Part shown: piece by piece, positions 12,047 through 23,397 of the stretch
How the letters are laid out: the number at the start of each line of letters is the position of its first letter
Numbering within the stretch: the stretch's first letter is position 1
Origin: Bidens hawaiensis
Taxonomy: Eukaryota; Streptophyta; Magnoliopsida; Asterales; Asteraceae
NCBI GenBank assembly: GCA_021521415.1
Contig: JAIQDT010004988.1
Location: 1 to 64,000 of the forward strand
Reading direction: 5' to 3'
DNA length: 64,000 bases
The notes under the pieces: generated by a model
What the model was told of the DNA's origin: nothing
Databases searched by the model: none
Seen by the model: only the letters and a program-made list of their open reading frames with translations
Made by a program: the position numbers and the translations under genes

Positions 12047-12900
12047 GTGTGAGACCTTGGGGTTAGCTTGAAATCTGGCTTAGATGCTGTTAGATACATC
12101 ATTGAACCTATCTTGGCCCTATACTCATGCTGGTCCACTGGCTCCCCCTTCTCATCAAGTATCATCTTCTTATGTGTGTCTATTGGTGTAGACATTGTCT
12201 TGTAATCCTGGCACTTGAATTTGTTAAGAATGTCTTCAACATATATTGATTGATTTGTGAAGATGCCATCTGCCTTCTGCTGCACTTGAAGTCCAAGGAA
12301 GAAGTTCATTTCTCCTATAGAACTCGTTTTGTATTTTGACTTCATTACTTGTTCAAAGTCCTTACACATCTGTTCATTTGTAGAATCAAAAATGATGTCA
12401 TCAACATACACTTATACAAGCAGTAGATCTTTCTTCCATTTTTTGTAAAACATAGCCTTGTCTATAGCTCCACGGCAGAATCCATTATCTAACAGGTGAT
12501 TTGACAGCTCATCATATCAAGCTCTAGGAGCTTGATGTAAACCATACAAAGCTTTACTTAGATTGTACACCTTGCTTGGATGGATTGGATCTTCAAATCC
12601 AGGTGGTTGTGCCACATAAACTTCTTCATCAATCTTTCCATTTAAAAATGCATACTTGACATCCAATTGATAGACTTTAATGTTCATGGATGCTACATAT
12701 GCTAGGAAGATTCTCATTGCTTCTAGTCTTGCAACTAGAGCAAAGACTTTTTCAAAGTCTACTCATTCCTCTTGTAAGCACCCTAGAGCTACCAGCCTTG
12801 CTTTGTTCTTAATGACAATTCCTCTTTCATCCTTCTTGTTTCTGAAAACCCACTTGATTCCAATTGCATATTTTTCCTATGGGTTTGTTAACCAAATCCC
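12040..12900 (-). pseudogene. C1 reverse transcriptase fragments
   Basis: Copia RT (RVT_2 type). The segment 12517-12717 carries VYQLDVKYAFLNGKIDEEVY and the PPGFEDPIHPSKVY / ALYGLHQAPRA motifs. The segment 12040-12411 carries the catalytic MYVDDIIFDSTNEQMC and FFLGLQVQQKADGIF. Stops and shifts separate the two. Near 12090 the reading frame of the conserved TASRPDI region is lost, compared with C2. N-terminal RT sequence continues to about 12900 in other frames. It would copy the element RNA but is no longer translatable. Confidence 0.85.
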
Positions 12901-13302
12901 AGACATGTAAGTCTTTGAACTGAGCTAACTCCTCCTGCATAGCCTCCACCCAGCTGTTGTCTTTCAAGGCTTGATTTATGTTCTTGGGCTTAACTTGGGA
13001 TAGGAAGCAAGCATAAAGACAGATGTTTGCTTTTTACGAAGAACTTCTTGTCACTCTTTCATGCAAGTCCCCAATGATGTTTTATGTAGGATGATTTCTT
13101 TCAACAGAGGTAGTCTGAACAACTTGATGTGCTGAAACTTCTGATTCAAGATTTGTCATGTTTGTATCACCAGTTTCATTCTCAGGTGCCTCTTCATCTT
13201 TAGCAAGTAACTAAGTTTAACCATTTGCAGATGATGATGCTTCATTTGTTCCAATTTGGAGAGAATCAAACAAAGACTGGAACCTGTCTTCAACTCTATC
13301 TC

Positions 13303-13785
13303 TTAAGGTTGAAATTGTTGCTGACTCTGCATTGGTTCACTCTCTATGTCACTTGGTCCTTCATTTGATACTTCAACTGCAGCTTCTTGACCATTTGTCT
13401 CCACTTCATTTGCTCCTTGAATTCTTCTTTCAAAAGTGAATCCATTTTGTTTAGTGGCAACTGATGACCACAGCTTGTCCAGATCAATTTGCTTTTTCTT
13501 TCCTTTCTCTTCCATGCTTGTTCTATACATGCTGTCATCCGTGTCTTCATTGTAGATTTTGAATGATTTAATCATCTTCTCCAAGTCAAGCAGCCACTTG
13601 GGTCCTTCCACATTATTGAAGTGATTTTCATTGAAGATAATGTCTGAGGATTCAATCACCACCATGTGCTCCTTGACATAGACTCTGTAAGCCTTTAAAT
13701 GGAATGAATAACCCACAAAGAAGCATTCCAAAGATTTTGATTGGAATTTGTTGAGATAATCCTTTGTGGCAGTGAGCATCTGCAT
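13303..13785 (-). pseudogene. C1 integrase C-terminal and integrase-RT linker region
   Basis: A 160-codon segment with LNKFQSKSLECFFVGYSFHLKAYRVYV, the conserved 'CFFVGY' block found after the Copia integrase core. A Ser/Glu-rich linker follows. The homologous C2 segments are 49060-49398 and 49429-49620. Between this segment and RT (12901-13302) the sequence is the degraded linker, without a long frame. Confidence 0.75.
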
Positions 13786-13898
13786 GCAAAAGGCTTTAAG
13801 AACTTCACATAAGGTTTTCTTTTGAAGATTACCTCATATGGAGTCTTGTTCAGAAGAACCCTGTTTAGCATATAGCATGCAGTGTTGATAGCCTCTGC

Positions 13899-14252
13899 CT
13901 AGAAAGTAACTGGCAAATTTGCATCAGCTATCATGGTCCTTGCAGCTTCAATTAATGTTCTGTTTCTTCTTTCTGCAACACCATTCTGCTCAGGAGTTCT
14001 TGGTGCACTATATTGTTGAAATATTCCTTTAGAAGTGCAGAATTCTTCCATCAATCCATTTTTAAATTCTGTTCCATTGTCACTTCTAATAACCTTCACT
14101 CTTTTCTCAAGTTAATTCTCTATTTTCAACACATAAGTCTTGATTAGTTATGGAGTTTCATCCTTGCTTCCCACAAAGAAGACCCATGTAAATCTTGAAT
14201 AGTCATCAGTGATTACTAAGAAAAATCTCTCTTGCCAATACTTGGAACACTT
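13899..14252 (-). pseudogene. C1 integrase core, distal part (cut by G1)
   Basis: The 3' half of the Copia integrase catalytic core, with the second acidic residue in IRSDNGTEFKN and the glutamate in PEQNGVAERRNRT. Together with the first aspartate (LHTDLFGP type, on the far side of G1) it forms the DDE triad that joins element DNA to the chromosome. The reading frame is interrupted at 14252/14253 by insertion of G1. Homology resumes at 26912. Confidence 0.85.
14248..14252. repeat. Target-site duplication of G1 (left copy)
   Basis: CACTT directly precedes the TG of the left LTR. The same CACTT directly follows the CA of the right LTR at 26912-26916. The uninterrupted C2 copy has a single GGAACACTTACAGG at this place, which proves the empty site. 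Confidence 0.95.
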
Positions 14253-15366
14253 TGACATAAGGTCAAAGACTCACCTAAAAATAAACCAAATACTACTAAA
14301 TAGATAGTGGCAAATGGGTATCGAACACGAGGAGTTTGTGGATATGTGTTAATAAGTAGCTTACAATTAAACTAATATAAATGTAAATGACAAAAAGTAA
14401 TTCTCAAGTTGATTTTGATTTGATTTTATAAACTAAATAAACTAAACGAAAGTTTTAAACGATTGATTAAATAAGCATTTCTCTCGGGGTTCGGGTTATT
14501 ACTCAACACTTATGTCAACATTCAATGGATAAACCATATTATCTTGGTTTTGTGTAAATGCACTTGTTTGTGATTAATCAAGAACTAAGTACTCGGATTT
14601 CTAGAACGCAAGGTTGCTACTTAACAATCTATCAATACTATTAACCCTAATTCTTTTCACTTAATCTCAACTGTCAATGACACCAAGAATGTGTGATTCA
14701 AAACTAGGTTTAAATAATATAGACAAACTACAAACAATCACATAAACATCATGGTGATACTAACATAACAATTACACAATCAATCCAAATTCAAGAACAA
14801 ATAACATGAAATGTATTGCAATTAACCTTACATCCCAAGAGAAATACCAAAGGTTTAGCCACTCATGGTTTGAGAAATCATCATAACATCAATTGTACGC
14901 AACATATGAATCAAAAGCATAAAAAAATGTTTACCAACACCCAAAACTATGATTTTCACTCTCCAATTAGTCCCAAAGTGTTTGTGATTGAAAAGATAAT
15001 GAAGAGTTTAGCCAAAACGGCCTATTAAAGCAAACAAAATCGGCAGTTACGACATGGACCGTGGTCCACGGTCTGGACCGTGGGCCACGGTCACGGTGGG
15101 TTCTAGACTTTTTTTGTTAGTTGAACTATGGTCCACGGTGTGTACCGCGGGCCACGGTGGAGCTGGTTCATGTTTCTTGTTTTCTTCATAATTCTCTCAT
15201 TCCAACTTCATTTTCTTCACCATTTTCGCCTATTTCGTCCTTTACCTCCTTATACCTGCAATCACACGACATAGTGTAGTAATCCAAATCCTTGAAATTA
15301 AATATAAACACACATGATTTAACTAAAATTACTACACTTAAATGTGGCTCTACAATCCACCCGTCA
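14253..15366 (-). mobile_element. G1 3' LTR
   Basis: This 1,114-bp LTR starts on the minus strand with TGACGGGTGG and ends CTTATGTCA. It pairs with 25772-26911. Two pairs of ACCGTGGNCCACGGT-type palindromes lie near its minus-strand start (15058-15159). A plus-strand frame at 14816-15028 has no coding features. Confidence 0.93.
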
Positions 15367-15403
15367 CATTCCCACACTTAAACGTTGCTTGTCCTCAAGC
15401 AAC
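15367..15403 (-). other. G1 PPT and preceding stem-loop
   Basis: On the minus strand GTTGCTTGAGGACAAGCAAC (15384-15403) forms an 8-bp stem with an AGGA loop. It is followed by TTTAAGTGTGGGAATG, which abuts the LTR. It matches the G0 structure at 1639-1675 apart from a paired change at the outer base pair. Confidence 0.75.
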
Positions 15404-16486
15404 ACTTGAAACCATAATTGCTTTCAAAACACAACCACCAAAAAAACCACAAGCCCGGCTTAATAAAGGTCCCCAATCATACCCTATTCCCTCATTATTA
15501 GAGGTTTGCATTAGTATCACTTAGTAATATATTTATAACATAGAATTTTAGACAACCTTGACATGCTTTCGGTTTTTATTCACACATAACACATAGTCAC
15601 TCATTGACCTTCTTATCGGTGATCATTCCATATTTCCCAATAATACTCAATTCTCCTCGCATACGCTTGTACTACCATCAAATCTCCACCTATTCATACT
15701 TTAACACAAATGCAAATCAAGAAGTCTTAAAACGGGTTGTAATGGGGCCAGGTGTAAAGGTATGAAATGGGAATATTGAAAGTGACTCACGTGATCCGAT
15801 CCAGCTTGTACATCAAAACTAAATAAACAATATAATAAAATACTATATACACTACCAACTTGTATCACAAACTCGATACACGTCACTTTGGATTTTGAAT
15901 CCCAATCTTTATTTTTAATAAACTTAAACTTGCATACAAATATGAAATCCACTACTCTTTATTGATTGATATCAAAACAAATACAATTACAAAGAAAAAG
16001 CTACCAAGCCGGATCGTCTCACAACATATATCGGGGTTAAAAATTAAAAATAATAAGTCCAAATAGGTTTACTAAAGGAACCAACCCCCTGCCCCTCTCA
16101 TTTCCCACGCTCATATGTGTAATGTATGAGGCCCAACCCTCCAAACCCACACTCGCACCCATCCCGACGAGGCTTAAACCTAGTTGCCTCTATCACTTTT
16201 GCACTTATGCCAAACTAGGGTCTCGAAATGCATTAATAGCACAAGTTTTAACGGAGAATAACCATTCCATCACCATTCTTCATTTTCCAAATACTCAAGT
16301 GACTATTAACATGTTATGTGGTTTATTATACCGAAAGCATGCTAACCTTGCCTAAAATACTACTAGACCTCATTTTTAAAACCACTAAGCAAACTTGATT
16401 TTGAAGGAATTATGACCATGAAAGGGGACCAAAACTTTACCCCGCTATCTTACCACTTTCCGGTGTTTTTCTTTCAATTTTTCCTC

Positions 16487-16551
<65 letters not shown>

Positions 16552-16756
16552 ATCCCAAGTGTGGGGATAGGGGAATTTTTTGAAATTTTCATCAAAAATT
16601 AAAAAAAGAATAAAACACCACCTCTTTCCAGCCCATAACACTAATTCAAATGTTTAATCCTCCTCCCTTCCTCCCAATTACTAAAACCAAAACACAAAAT
16701 AAATAAATATACAAATAATATACAGAACACATGAACCTGACATGACAAAATCCCCC
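15404..16756 (-). other. G1 3' untranslated region
   Basis: Non-coding DNA between the 3' ORF and the PPT. It holds a long TA microsatellite at 16489-16549. Next to that, in plus orientation, lies an AAGTGTGGGGATAGGGG block (about 16557-16575) resembling the element's own PPT module. No coding frame is supported. Confidence 0.7.
16489..16549. repeat. TA microsatellite (61 bp)
   Basis: An essentially pure (TA)n run of about 30 units in the G1 3' untranslated region. Confidence 0.97.
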
Positions 16757-18422
16757 TCAATAGTAGGGCGGTTGTGGTGGCCCGAAGATGGAGGTCATGA
16801 AGTCCGAAAATTCACCAAAATTGAACGCTCCACTGCCTCCGCTACTACCTTCTCCAGATGACGGTGGTGGCGGCGCCATTGACTGCATCGGGTCCACCCA
16901 CATGGAATGATGCAATGGTGGTTCGGGATAGCGCATTGAACCGTCATATGGTGGGAGAGATGTGTAATCCACACTTGGTGGATCTGGAACAACCGGCTCA
17001 CCGGCAAGCCACTGATCTTGCATTCTTCTATTTCTGTCATCCGAATAACGCATGTTCATCTCGTGTTCTCACCCATAGGTTTGGGCACGGTTCCACATCT
17101 CCATACGATCATGCCTGTCCTTTTCAGCTCGTTCATGGTATGCACCCACAAACGTTTGATGGTCAAAAAAAGTTCTAGATTCTTCCGACCAATTACTGTA
17201 CGAGGAAGGCCTATGCCTTTCCACCACATCATTAATCGAACCCATGTGGGCCCAATTATGGTCGTACGATGCATATCCCGATGAATAATCCCAACCCCCT
17301 TGTTGGGAACCACTACCACCGACCGTCTCATCACCACCAACCACCTCCATGTCTTCTGTGTCACTTGGTTCCTCAATTATTTCCTCTGACTCTTCATCCA
17401 ACTCTTTTCAACATCCTCCCTTAATACTCTCCATTTCACATTATCATTCTTCAATTGTTGGTTCCTCTCACCGTTTGTTTATTTCCAACCTGGACCCAAC
17501 GCATCCAACTTGTGTTCCGTAGATGTCTTCTTCACCCCAATTGCGCCTGCTGGAATGGCGCCATGAAACTTCAATATCGCCGTGATCAATAGGCAGTGAG
17601 GTATTAACTTCCTCTTATTGCTTTCTCTACTTATCCATATGTTAAGCATGGCTAAGTAGCGGAACGAAATTAGCGGCTTATCCCACACCAATGCGGTCAA
17701 AACAAGAATATCACTGTTTCTTACCACTGAAATGTCACTCCGACGGGGCACCACATTGGATAAATATATTGTCATCAACAACTGAGCTTCAATCTTCAAC
17801 TCCTCCTTCTAAAATTTGAACCCGTACCTCTACCTCCTTTCAACACAGACGATAACAAATTAAACCATTGCGGATGTCTGTCGGGATGGTCAAACAAATC
17901 ATTGACTGATGGATAGACATATGAGTTGGATGGCTTGCTGTCGAACCGAGTAATTTAATTAGGTGTCTCAAAAGACATCACCACTTGAATTCCTCCCACG
18001 GTACCAATTAACTTCATATCTGAACCCTTCTTAAATGGTGGGCACCTCAAGGTTGATACCCACTCCTCAATCTCCGTATCATATAACGTAGTGCTCTCTC
18101 CATCATAACACTGTAGGGCAGCTTTCCACCCTAATGCTTCAAATCTTTTAAACACACCAAACGCTTCAAGACCCGAGTCAGTCACTTCCTTCTCACACAT
18201 AAACCCTTCCATCCTTTCTCTCAAACTGCTCAGCTTATCCCTAAACAACTCTGGTTGCCATTCCAGAGCATAACTGGATAATATCCCACCTTTTCATTCG
18301 GGTTTCTGACTTTGAAACTGCACTTGTTCTTGTTCTTCTTGCATCCGTTGTCTCTTGGCTTGAGCAGCTCAGCCACTAGCAAATGTGGCCTTCCGTTTTC
18401 CTTTGTCTGAGTTTCTTCCCAT
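16757..18422 (-). pseudogene. G1 3' ORF (Athila ORF1 / 'putative plant transposon protein' type)
   Basis: An extra ORF between integrase and the 3' LTR. The start ATG at 18420-18422 follows an acceptor-like TATGTATAG and reads MGRNSDKGKRKATFASG before an in-frame stop. The frame resumes with FRDKLSSLRERMEGF...FEALGWKAALQCYDGES (17955-18248). The segment 17479-17799 has VVPRRSDISVVRNSDILVLT and LIPHCLLITAILKFHGAIP, which resemble the middle of Athila ORF1-type proteins. The tail is acidic (17069-17401), then Pro/Gly-rich (16757-17059, ending FGPPQPPYY). Known Athila elements carry an env-position ORF of unproven function; no membrane segment is clear here. At least four stops or shifts break it. 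Confidence 0.65.
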
Positions 18423-18718
18423 CTATACATAAAAATCACCAAAAACAAACCAAGTCAATTCAATATGTTCCTCCCCACACTTGCTTGTTACCGTGGTTGT
18501 GGATAATCAACTCATTATTCAATTAACCAATATCTCAACATTCCACTAAATGCTTAATTTTTCAATTTTCTAATATGAATTCATACTTTTCAAGCCATTA
18601 TATATTATCCACAACCTCAATATATAATCATTATAACCAAACAAGCAAGTGGGTATACTCAAATCACTTCCACTTTATGATTATTGCAAAGTATACAAGG
18701 AATTAACAAAGAACATAC
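18423..18718 (-). other. Candidate leader intron upstream of G1 3' ORF
   Basis: On the minus strand a donor GAG|GTATGT (GT at 18718-18717) and an acceptor TATGTATAG (AG at 18424-18423) bound 296 nt of AT-rich sequence. The acceptor abuts the ATG of the 3' ORF. The same plan is seen before ORF3 in C3 (59183-59826). Confidence 0.5.
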
Positions 18719-19017
18719 CTCGGTTGATGTTAATATCCTAGACAAGGATGTTTATACAAACAAGTAAGAACCCCCAAATTCCTTGAAATTTTTGGAATCC
18801 CACTTCTTCACAACTTGGATTAACACTTAGTAATTGACGAAAATAGGGTTTGTTTTGTAAGCTTCACAGAAAATCACTCAAAATAGGGCTAACACCCTTG
18901 GATTTTTTATGATTATGTGAAAGAGATGATGGTGAAATTAGGGTTTGAGGTTATGGAAGATTAAGAATAATAATAGTGGAAGAGATGTTAGGTGAGTTTG
19001 GTGGCTAAGATGTTATG

Positions 19018-19024
19018 TTATATA
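19018..19024 (-). promoter_or_regulatory. TATA-like box upstream of G1 3' ORF
   Basis: TATATAA on the minus strand. It lies between the palindrome array (19078-19281) and the candidate leader exon that ends at donor 18718. A start site about 30 bp downstream would give a leader exon of roughly 270 nt. Confidence 0.45.
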
Positions 19025-19077
19025 AAAAAATAAACTCTTTCTTACCTTATACCTGTCGATCTGCAGCAGTGGGCGCC

Positions 19078-19281
19078 GGACCGTGGGCCACGGTCAGAAC
19101 CGTGGTCCACGGTTAACCAAAGTCAACTTTTAAACGAGCTGGACCATGGGCCACGGTTCTGACCGTAGTCCACGGTGAATGTGAATCAAAATAGACATAA
19201 GAGACCGTTCCATGGAAGGTTCCTGGACCGTTTCCTATGCTAGGTTGACCTTGGGCCACGGTCAACACCGTGGTCCACGGT
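19078..19281. repeat. ACCGTGGNCCACGGT palindrome array in G1 spacer
   Basis: Three pairs of 15-nt inverted repeats (7-bp arms, 1-nt centre). Each pair has a GGGCC-centred copy followed by a GGTCC-centred copy, some with single substitutions. The same palindromes occur twice as pairs in each LTR (15058-15159 and 26577-26695). Minus-strand frames through the array are not genes. Confidence 0.9.
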
Positions 19282-19379
19282 GTACCCTTTTTTTTAAGGA
19301 ACCCAAACAAACATGTTTACAAAACAAAACTAAAAATTAGATATTAAAATTACCCTACCCCCCATGAAAAAAAACCCGA

Positions 19380-19436
19380 GTTGTCCTCAACGCGGTGAAG
19401 AATTCCTAAGAATTTCCCCACACTTGAATTGGACAA
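19380..19436 (-). other. G1 post-pol GAGGACAA dyad and G-rich module
   Basis: On the minus strand an AAGTGTGGGGAA block (about 19415-19426) and a GTTGAGGACAAC dyad (about 19380-19391) follow the integrase. A CATGGGGGGTAGGG run comes just after. The module copies the PPT-proximal structure and is typical of the end of pol in this lineage. It could act as a second polypurine primer; that is inferred. Confidence 0.5.
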
Positions 19437-19517
19437 ACGCATAATGAGAAAGGTAATTTTAAAGAAAAACTTGAACAAAAGCTATAGTACATTATACAAC
19501 AAACCTGGGCCTTTTCT

Positions 19518-20645
19518 TTACGAGGTGGAGCCATCCGGTGAGCTTAAAAGGAAACTCACCTTGTCATTGTCAAGCATGTTCAAATCCTTTCCTTCCAAGT
19601 ATGGTTTAAGGCGATGTCCATTCACAACCTGTTTACTTTGACCTTGCACGTCTTCAATCTCAACATCACCGAACTTCCCTACTCTTGTAATGACATACGG
19701 GCCCATCCATTTGCTTTTAAGCTTCTCGGGAATCAATTTGAGTCTTGAATTGTAAAGTCACACTTTTTGCCCAACCTCAAATGTTCGTTTCCGTATCTTA
19801 GCATCATGCACCCTCTTTAATTTCTCTTTGTAATTCGAAGCACATTCATACATCTCATCCCAGATTTCTTCCAACTCGTTCAACTTCAACTTCCTCAACT
19901 CTCTGGCTTCATTGTAATCCATATTGACATTTTTAGTTGCCCATAATGCCCGGTGAGCTACTTCCATTGGCAAATGAAAACCCTTCTCATACACCAACCG
20001 ATAAGGAGTAGTACCAATCGGTGTCTTGTAGGTCGTGCGATAAGCCCACAATGCATCATCCAACTTAATCGACCAGTCTTTTCTATCAACCCGAACTGTC
20101 TTCATTATAATTTCTTTAATTTGTCGATTAGAAACTTCAACTTGGCCACTTGTTTAAGGATGATAAGGCGTTGCAATTCGGTGATTCACACCATAACGCT
20201 TCAACAATTTGCCAAATGCAAAGTTCTTGAAATGCGATCCACCATCACTTATGATAACTCTAGGAATCCCAAATCTTGAGAAGATGTTGGATTGAACAAA
20301 CTTACACACCACGGAATGATCATTAGTTCTTATTGCAACCGCTTCGACCAAATTTGACACATAATTAACCGCAAAAAGAATATAGAGGTACCCGCATGAG
20401 TTTGGAAACGGGCCCATGAAATCTATGCCCCGCACATCAAAAATGTCAACAACCAAAATGGGTTGTAAAGGCATTTCGTTCCTCTTTGATATACCCCCCA
20501 TTCTTTGACAATTTAAACAATGCCGGGCATATTCATTGGCATCTTTAAATATCGTTGGCCAATAAAACCCACACATGAGAACCTTATACCCCGTTTTAGA
20601 ACCACTAAAATGGCCCCCGCATGCTGATGAATGGGCGTGTTTCAA
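19518..20645 (-). pseudogene. G1 integrase
   Basis: Ty3/Gypsy integrase. The segment 20154-20645 holds the zinc-binding half (HAHSSACGGHF and CLNCQRMGG), then the core with aspartates in VRGIDFMGPFP and IISDGGSHF. After an in-frame stop near 20156, 19758-20105 continues with [21 protein letters not shown], the usual core end. The segment 19518-19736 is the C-terminal domain with KWMGPYVITRV and NGHRLKPYL. It catalysed strand transfer of the element. Only a few lesions are visible (the stop near 20156 and one between 19736 and 19758), so it is among the better preserved domains. Confidence 0.9.
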
Positions 20646-20756
20646 AATCTCTTGTACTTCATTTTCAGGTACACATCTTCTAAGAACTTGATCTACTCCA
20701 ACTTTGAAAAGGTCCGGTTCATCCCAAATGTATTGCTTGACTTAGGCCATGAATTG

Positions 20757-21611
20757 TTACCTCCTTTTCTTTGACCAAAATTCCGGAATCACCCTTATGG
20801 CCAAATAATTGACATAGTGAGCATACCATGGTGCGGTTGAAACAACAAGCAACTGTTCATTTGGAAATTTCTCGTTTATTTCCATCGGATCATCAACACC
20901 ATCAAGGGTAATCCGAGACAAATGATCCGCCACTACATTCTCACAACCCTTCTTGTCACAGATTTCAAGATCAAATTCTTGTAACAATAGCACCCATCAA
21001 ATCAAACGCGGCTTTGCATCTTTTTTTTCCATCAAATACCGCACCGCACTATGATCCGAGTACACCACAACTTTGCTTCCCAAAATATACGAACAAAACT
21101 TATCTAAGGCATACACCACCACAAGCAACTCCTTTTTGATAGTGATGTAGTTCAATTGTGCCTCAGATAATGTTTTGCTCGCATAATAAATCACAACCGG
21201 TTTATTGTCCACTCTTTGCCCCAAAACCGCTCCAACCGTACTATCACTAGCATCACACATAATCTCAAACGGTTTTGACCAATCCGTTGATTGTTGAATT
21301 GGTGCTTGCACTAACTTCTCCTTCAAACTGTTAAACGCTTGTAAACATTCATTAGTAAACTCAAAGGAGATATCGTTCAATAAGAGATTACATAAAGGTT
21401 TTGAAATTGTACTAAAACCTTTAATGAATCTTCTATAGAATCCAGCATGTCCCAAAAACGATCTCACCCCTTTGACATTTTTCGGGGGTGGCAAAGATGA
21501 AAATACTCTAATCTTTGCTTGATCAACTTCCATCCCCCTACTTGAAACCACATGACCTAACACAATACCTTCTCGTACCATTAAATGACTTTTCTCCCAA
21601 CTTAACACCAA
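20757..21611 (-). pseudogene. G1 RT thumb and RNase H
   Basis: The segment 20997-21611 runs from the end of RT ([31 protein letters not shown]) into RNase H, with [24 protein letters not shown] and [12 protein letters not shown]. The segment 20757-20993 continues with LLLQEFDLEICDKKGCENVVADHLSR, the usual RNase H end, then enters the linker to integrase. The segments are separated by a single stop around 20995. Confidence 0.9.
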
Positions 21612-22490
21612 GTTTGTCTCAACACATTATTTTAAAACCTTTTCTAAATCATTGAGACAAGACCCGAAAGTTGAACCAAAAATAGAAAAGTCATCCATAA
21701 AAACCTCAAATGAATCCCCGACCATGTCTGAAAATATGCTCATATGCATCTTTGAAAAGTGGCCGGGGCATTACACAATCCAAATGGCATCCGTCTAAAA
21801 GCAAAGGTGCCATATGGACAAGTAAAAGTGGTTTTGTGTTGGTCATCGGGATGGATTGCAATTTGATTATACCCCGAATACCCATCCAAAAAACAATAAT
21901 ATTTTTTACCCGTAAGTTTTTCAATTATTTTATCAATGAATGGTAATGGAAAATGGTCTTTTGAGGTGGCGGTATTTAATTTCCTATAATCGATACACAC
22001 TCGCCACCCGGTTACCGGTCGGGTAGCGATTTGTTCACCATTATCATCTTTTATTACCTGGATGCCAGATTTCTTGGGTACTACCTGTGTCGAGCTCACC
22101 CATGAGCTGTCTGAAATGGGATATATATTTCCCCACATCCAACCACTTGATTACCTCCTTTTTCACCACTTCCCGCAAGTTCGGGTTCAATCGCCTTTGG
22201 GTCTCCCTTGTTGGTTTAGCCTCCTCATCTGTAATTATTTTTTGCATAACAATAGAAGGACTAATACCTTTTAAATTTGCAAGCGTCCATCCAAAGGCCG
22301 CTTTATGTGCTTCCAACACCTTCACTAACGCCCGCTCTTGCTCTTCCTCCAAATTTGAAGCAATGATAGCCGGGAGGGTTTCATTCTCCCTTAAGAACAC
22401 ATACTTCAAGTGGCTTGGAAGCTCCTTCAATTCCACCTTTGGTGGACACTCAAAAGATGGTTTGATATCCGAGTTGATTTCCTTTGGCAA
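21612..22490 (-). pseudogene. G1 reverse transcriptase
   Basis: The segment 22044-22490 is the region before the fingers (FGWTLANLKGISPSI, RRLNPNLREVVKKEV). The segment 21740-22138 holds VVPKKSG, GWRVCIDYRKLNTAT, FPLPFIDKIIEKL, CFLDGYSGYNQI and MPFGLCNAPATFQRC. The catalytic FMDDFSIFG is encoded at about 21681-21707. A frameshift near 22050-22130 and a stop near 21630 interrupt it. It copies element RNA to DNA from the tRNA-Asp-primed start. Confidence 0.9.
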
Positions 22491-22496
22491 ACTTTC

Positions 22497-23290
22497 TCAT
22501 TGATGTGTCCATGGTGGTCTTCCCTCTTGTAGAGCTAAAGCATCTTGTTTTTGTTCCACCATCCGCAAAGCCGAAACATGTACCTGTTCAGAGTCATCAC
22601 AAAGAGAAGCCTCTACACAATCCTCATAATATTCATGAGGGTTACAATGAGCCACCTCATCTGCCAAAAAAAATTCTTCACCGCTCAAAAAATTAGCAAC
22701 GTTAGTAAAAACATTTAAACGCATTTTTCGGTTTCCGAAAGCCATGTCAACAGTTCCAAATCTACAATCAATGATTGCATCAGTAGTGTTCAAAAATGGT
22801 TGACCCAAGATAACTTTTTGTTGTTGACTTGAGTCACTTGATGAATAATCCAAAACCAAAAAATCCACAGGATAATAAAAATCCTCTACCTTCACAATTA
22901 CATCCCGTATGATTCCACGGGGAAGTTTATGAGATAAATCGGCCAATACAACCGTGGTCTCCACACATTTCAAAGGACGAAAGTCGTATCGGTCACATAT
23001 AAAACCCCAGGGAGAATGCTCACTCCAGCCCCAAGATCCAATAACGCCCTAGACATTTGAAAATCACCCACTTGAATGTTAATTAAGGGTGTTCCCAGAT
23101 CTTGAAGCTTAGGAGGGAGATCTCCTTTCAAAACCTCACTTACCCGCTCGGTTAAATCCACCCGTTTAGGCACTTTTTGTTGCCTCTTTTGAGTGCATAA
23201 CTCTTTCAAAAATTTTGCATACGCGGGTACTTGTTTTATTGCTTCAAGTAAAGGTAAATCCACTTTAACCAGTTTAAACACTTCCCACAT
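22497..23290 (-). pseudogene. G1 protease and linker
   Basis: Retroviral-type aspartic protease that processes Gag-Pol. The segment 22970-23290 ends with ALLDLGAGVSILPG, carrying the Athila-type DLGA active site instead of DSG/DTG. The segment 22497-22973 continues with VLADLSHKLPRGIIRDVIV, DFLVLDY and VILGQPFLNT, the flap and ILGxPFL motifs. The two segments meet in different frames, indicating one shift at about 22970. Confidence 0.85.
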
Positions 23291-23397
23291 TTCCTCCTTT
23301 TGAGGGCCTCATTTTAAAATTACGTTTTTCTTGCCCGGGTCAAGCAAAGCCGAAGGAAATGGAACTACATTTGATTCCACTTGCTTGTTTTTATCAT

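Noticed and set aside
22087..22503. Plus-strand 138-codon frame
   Set aside because: It is antisense to the G1 RT region.
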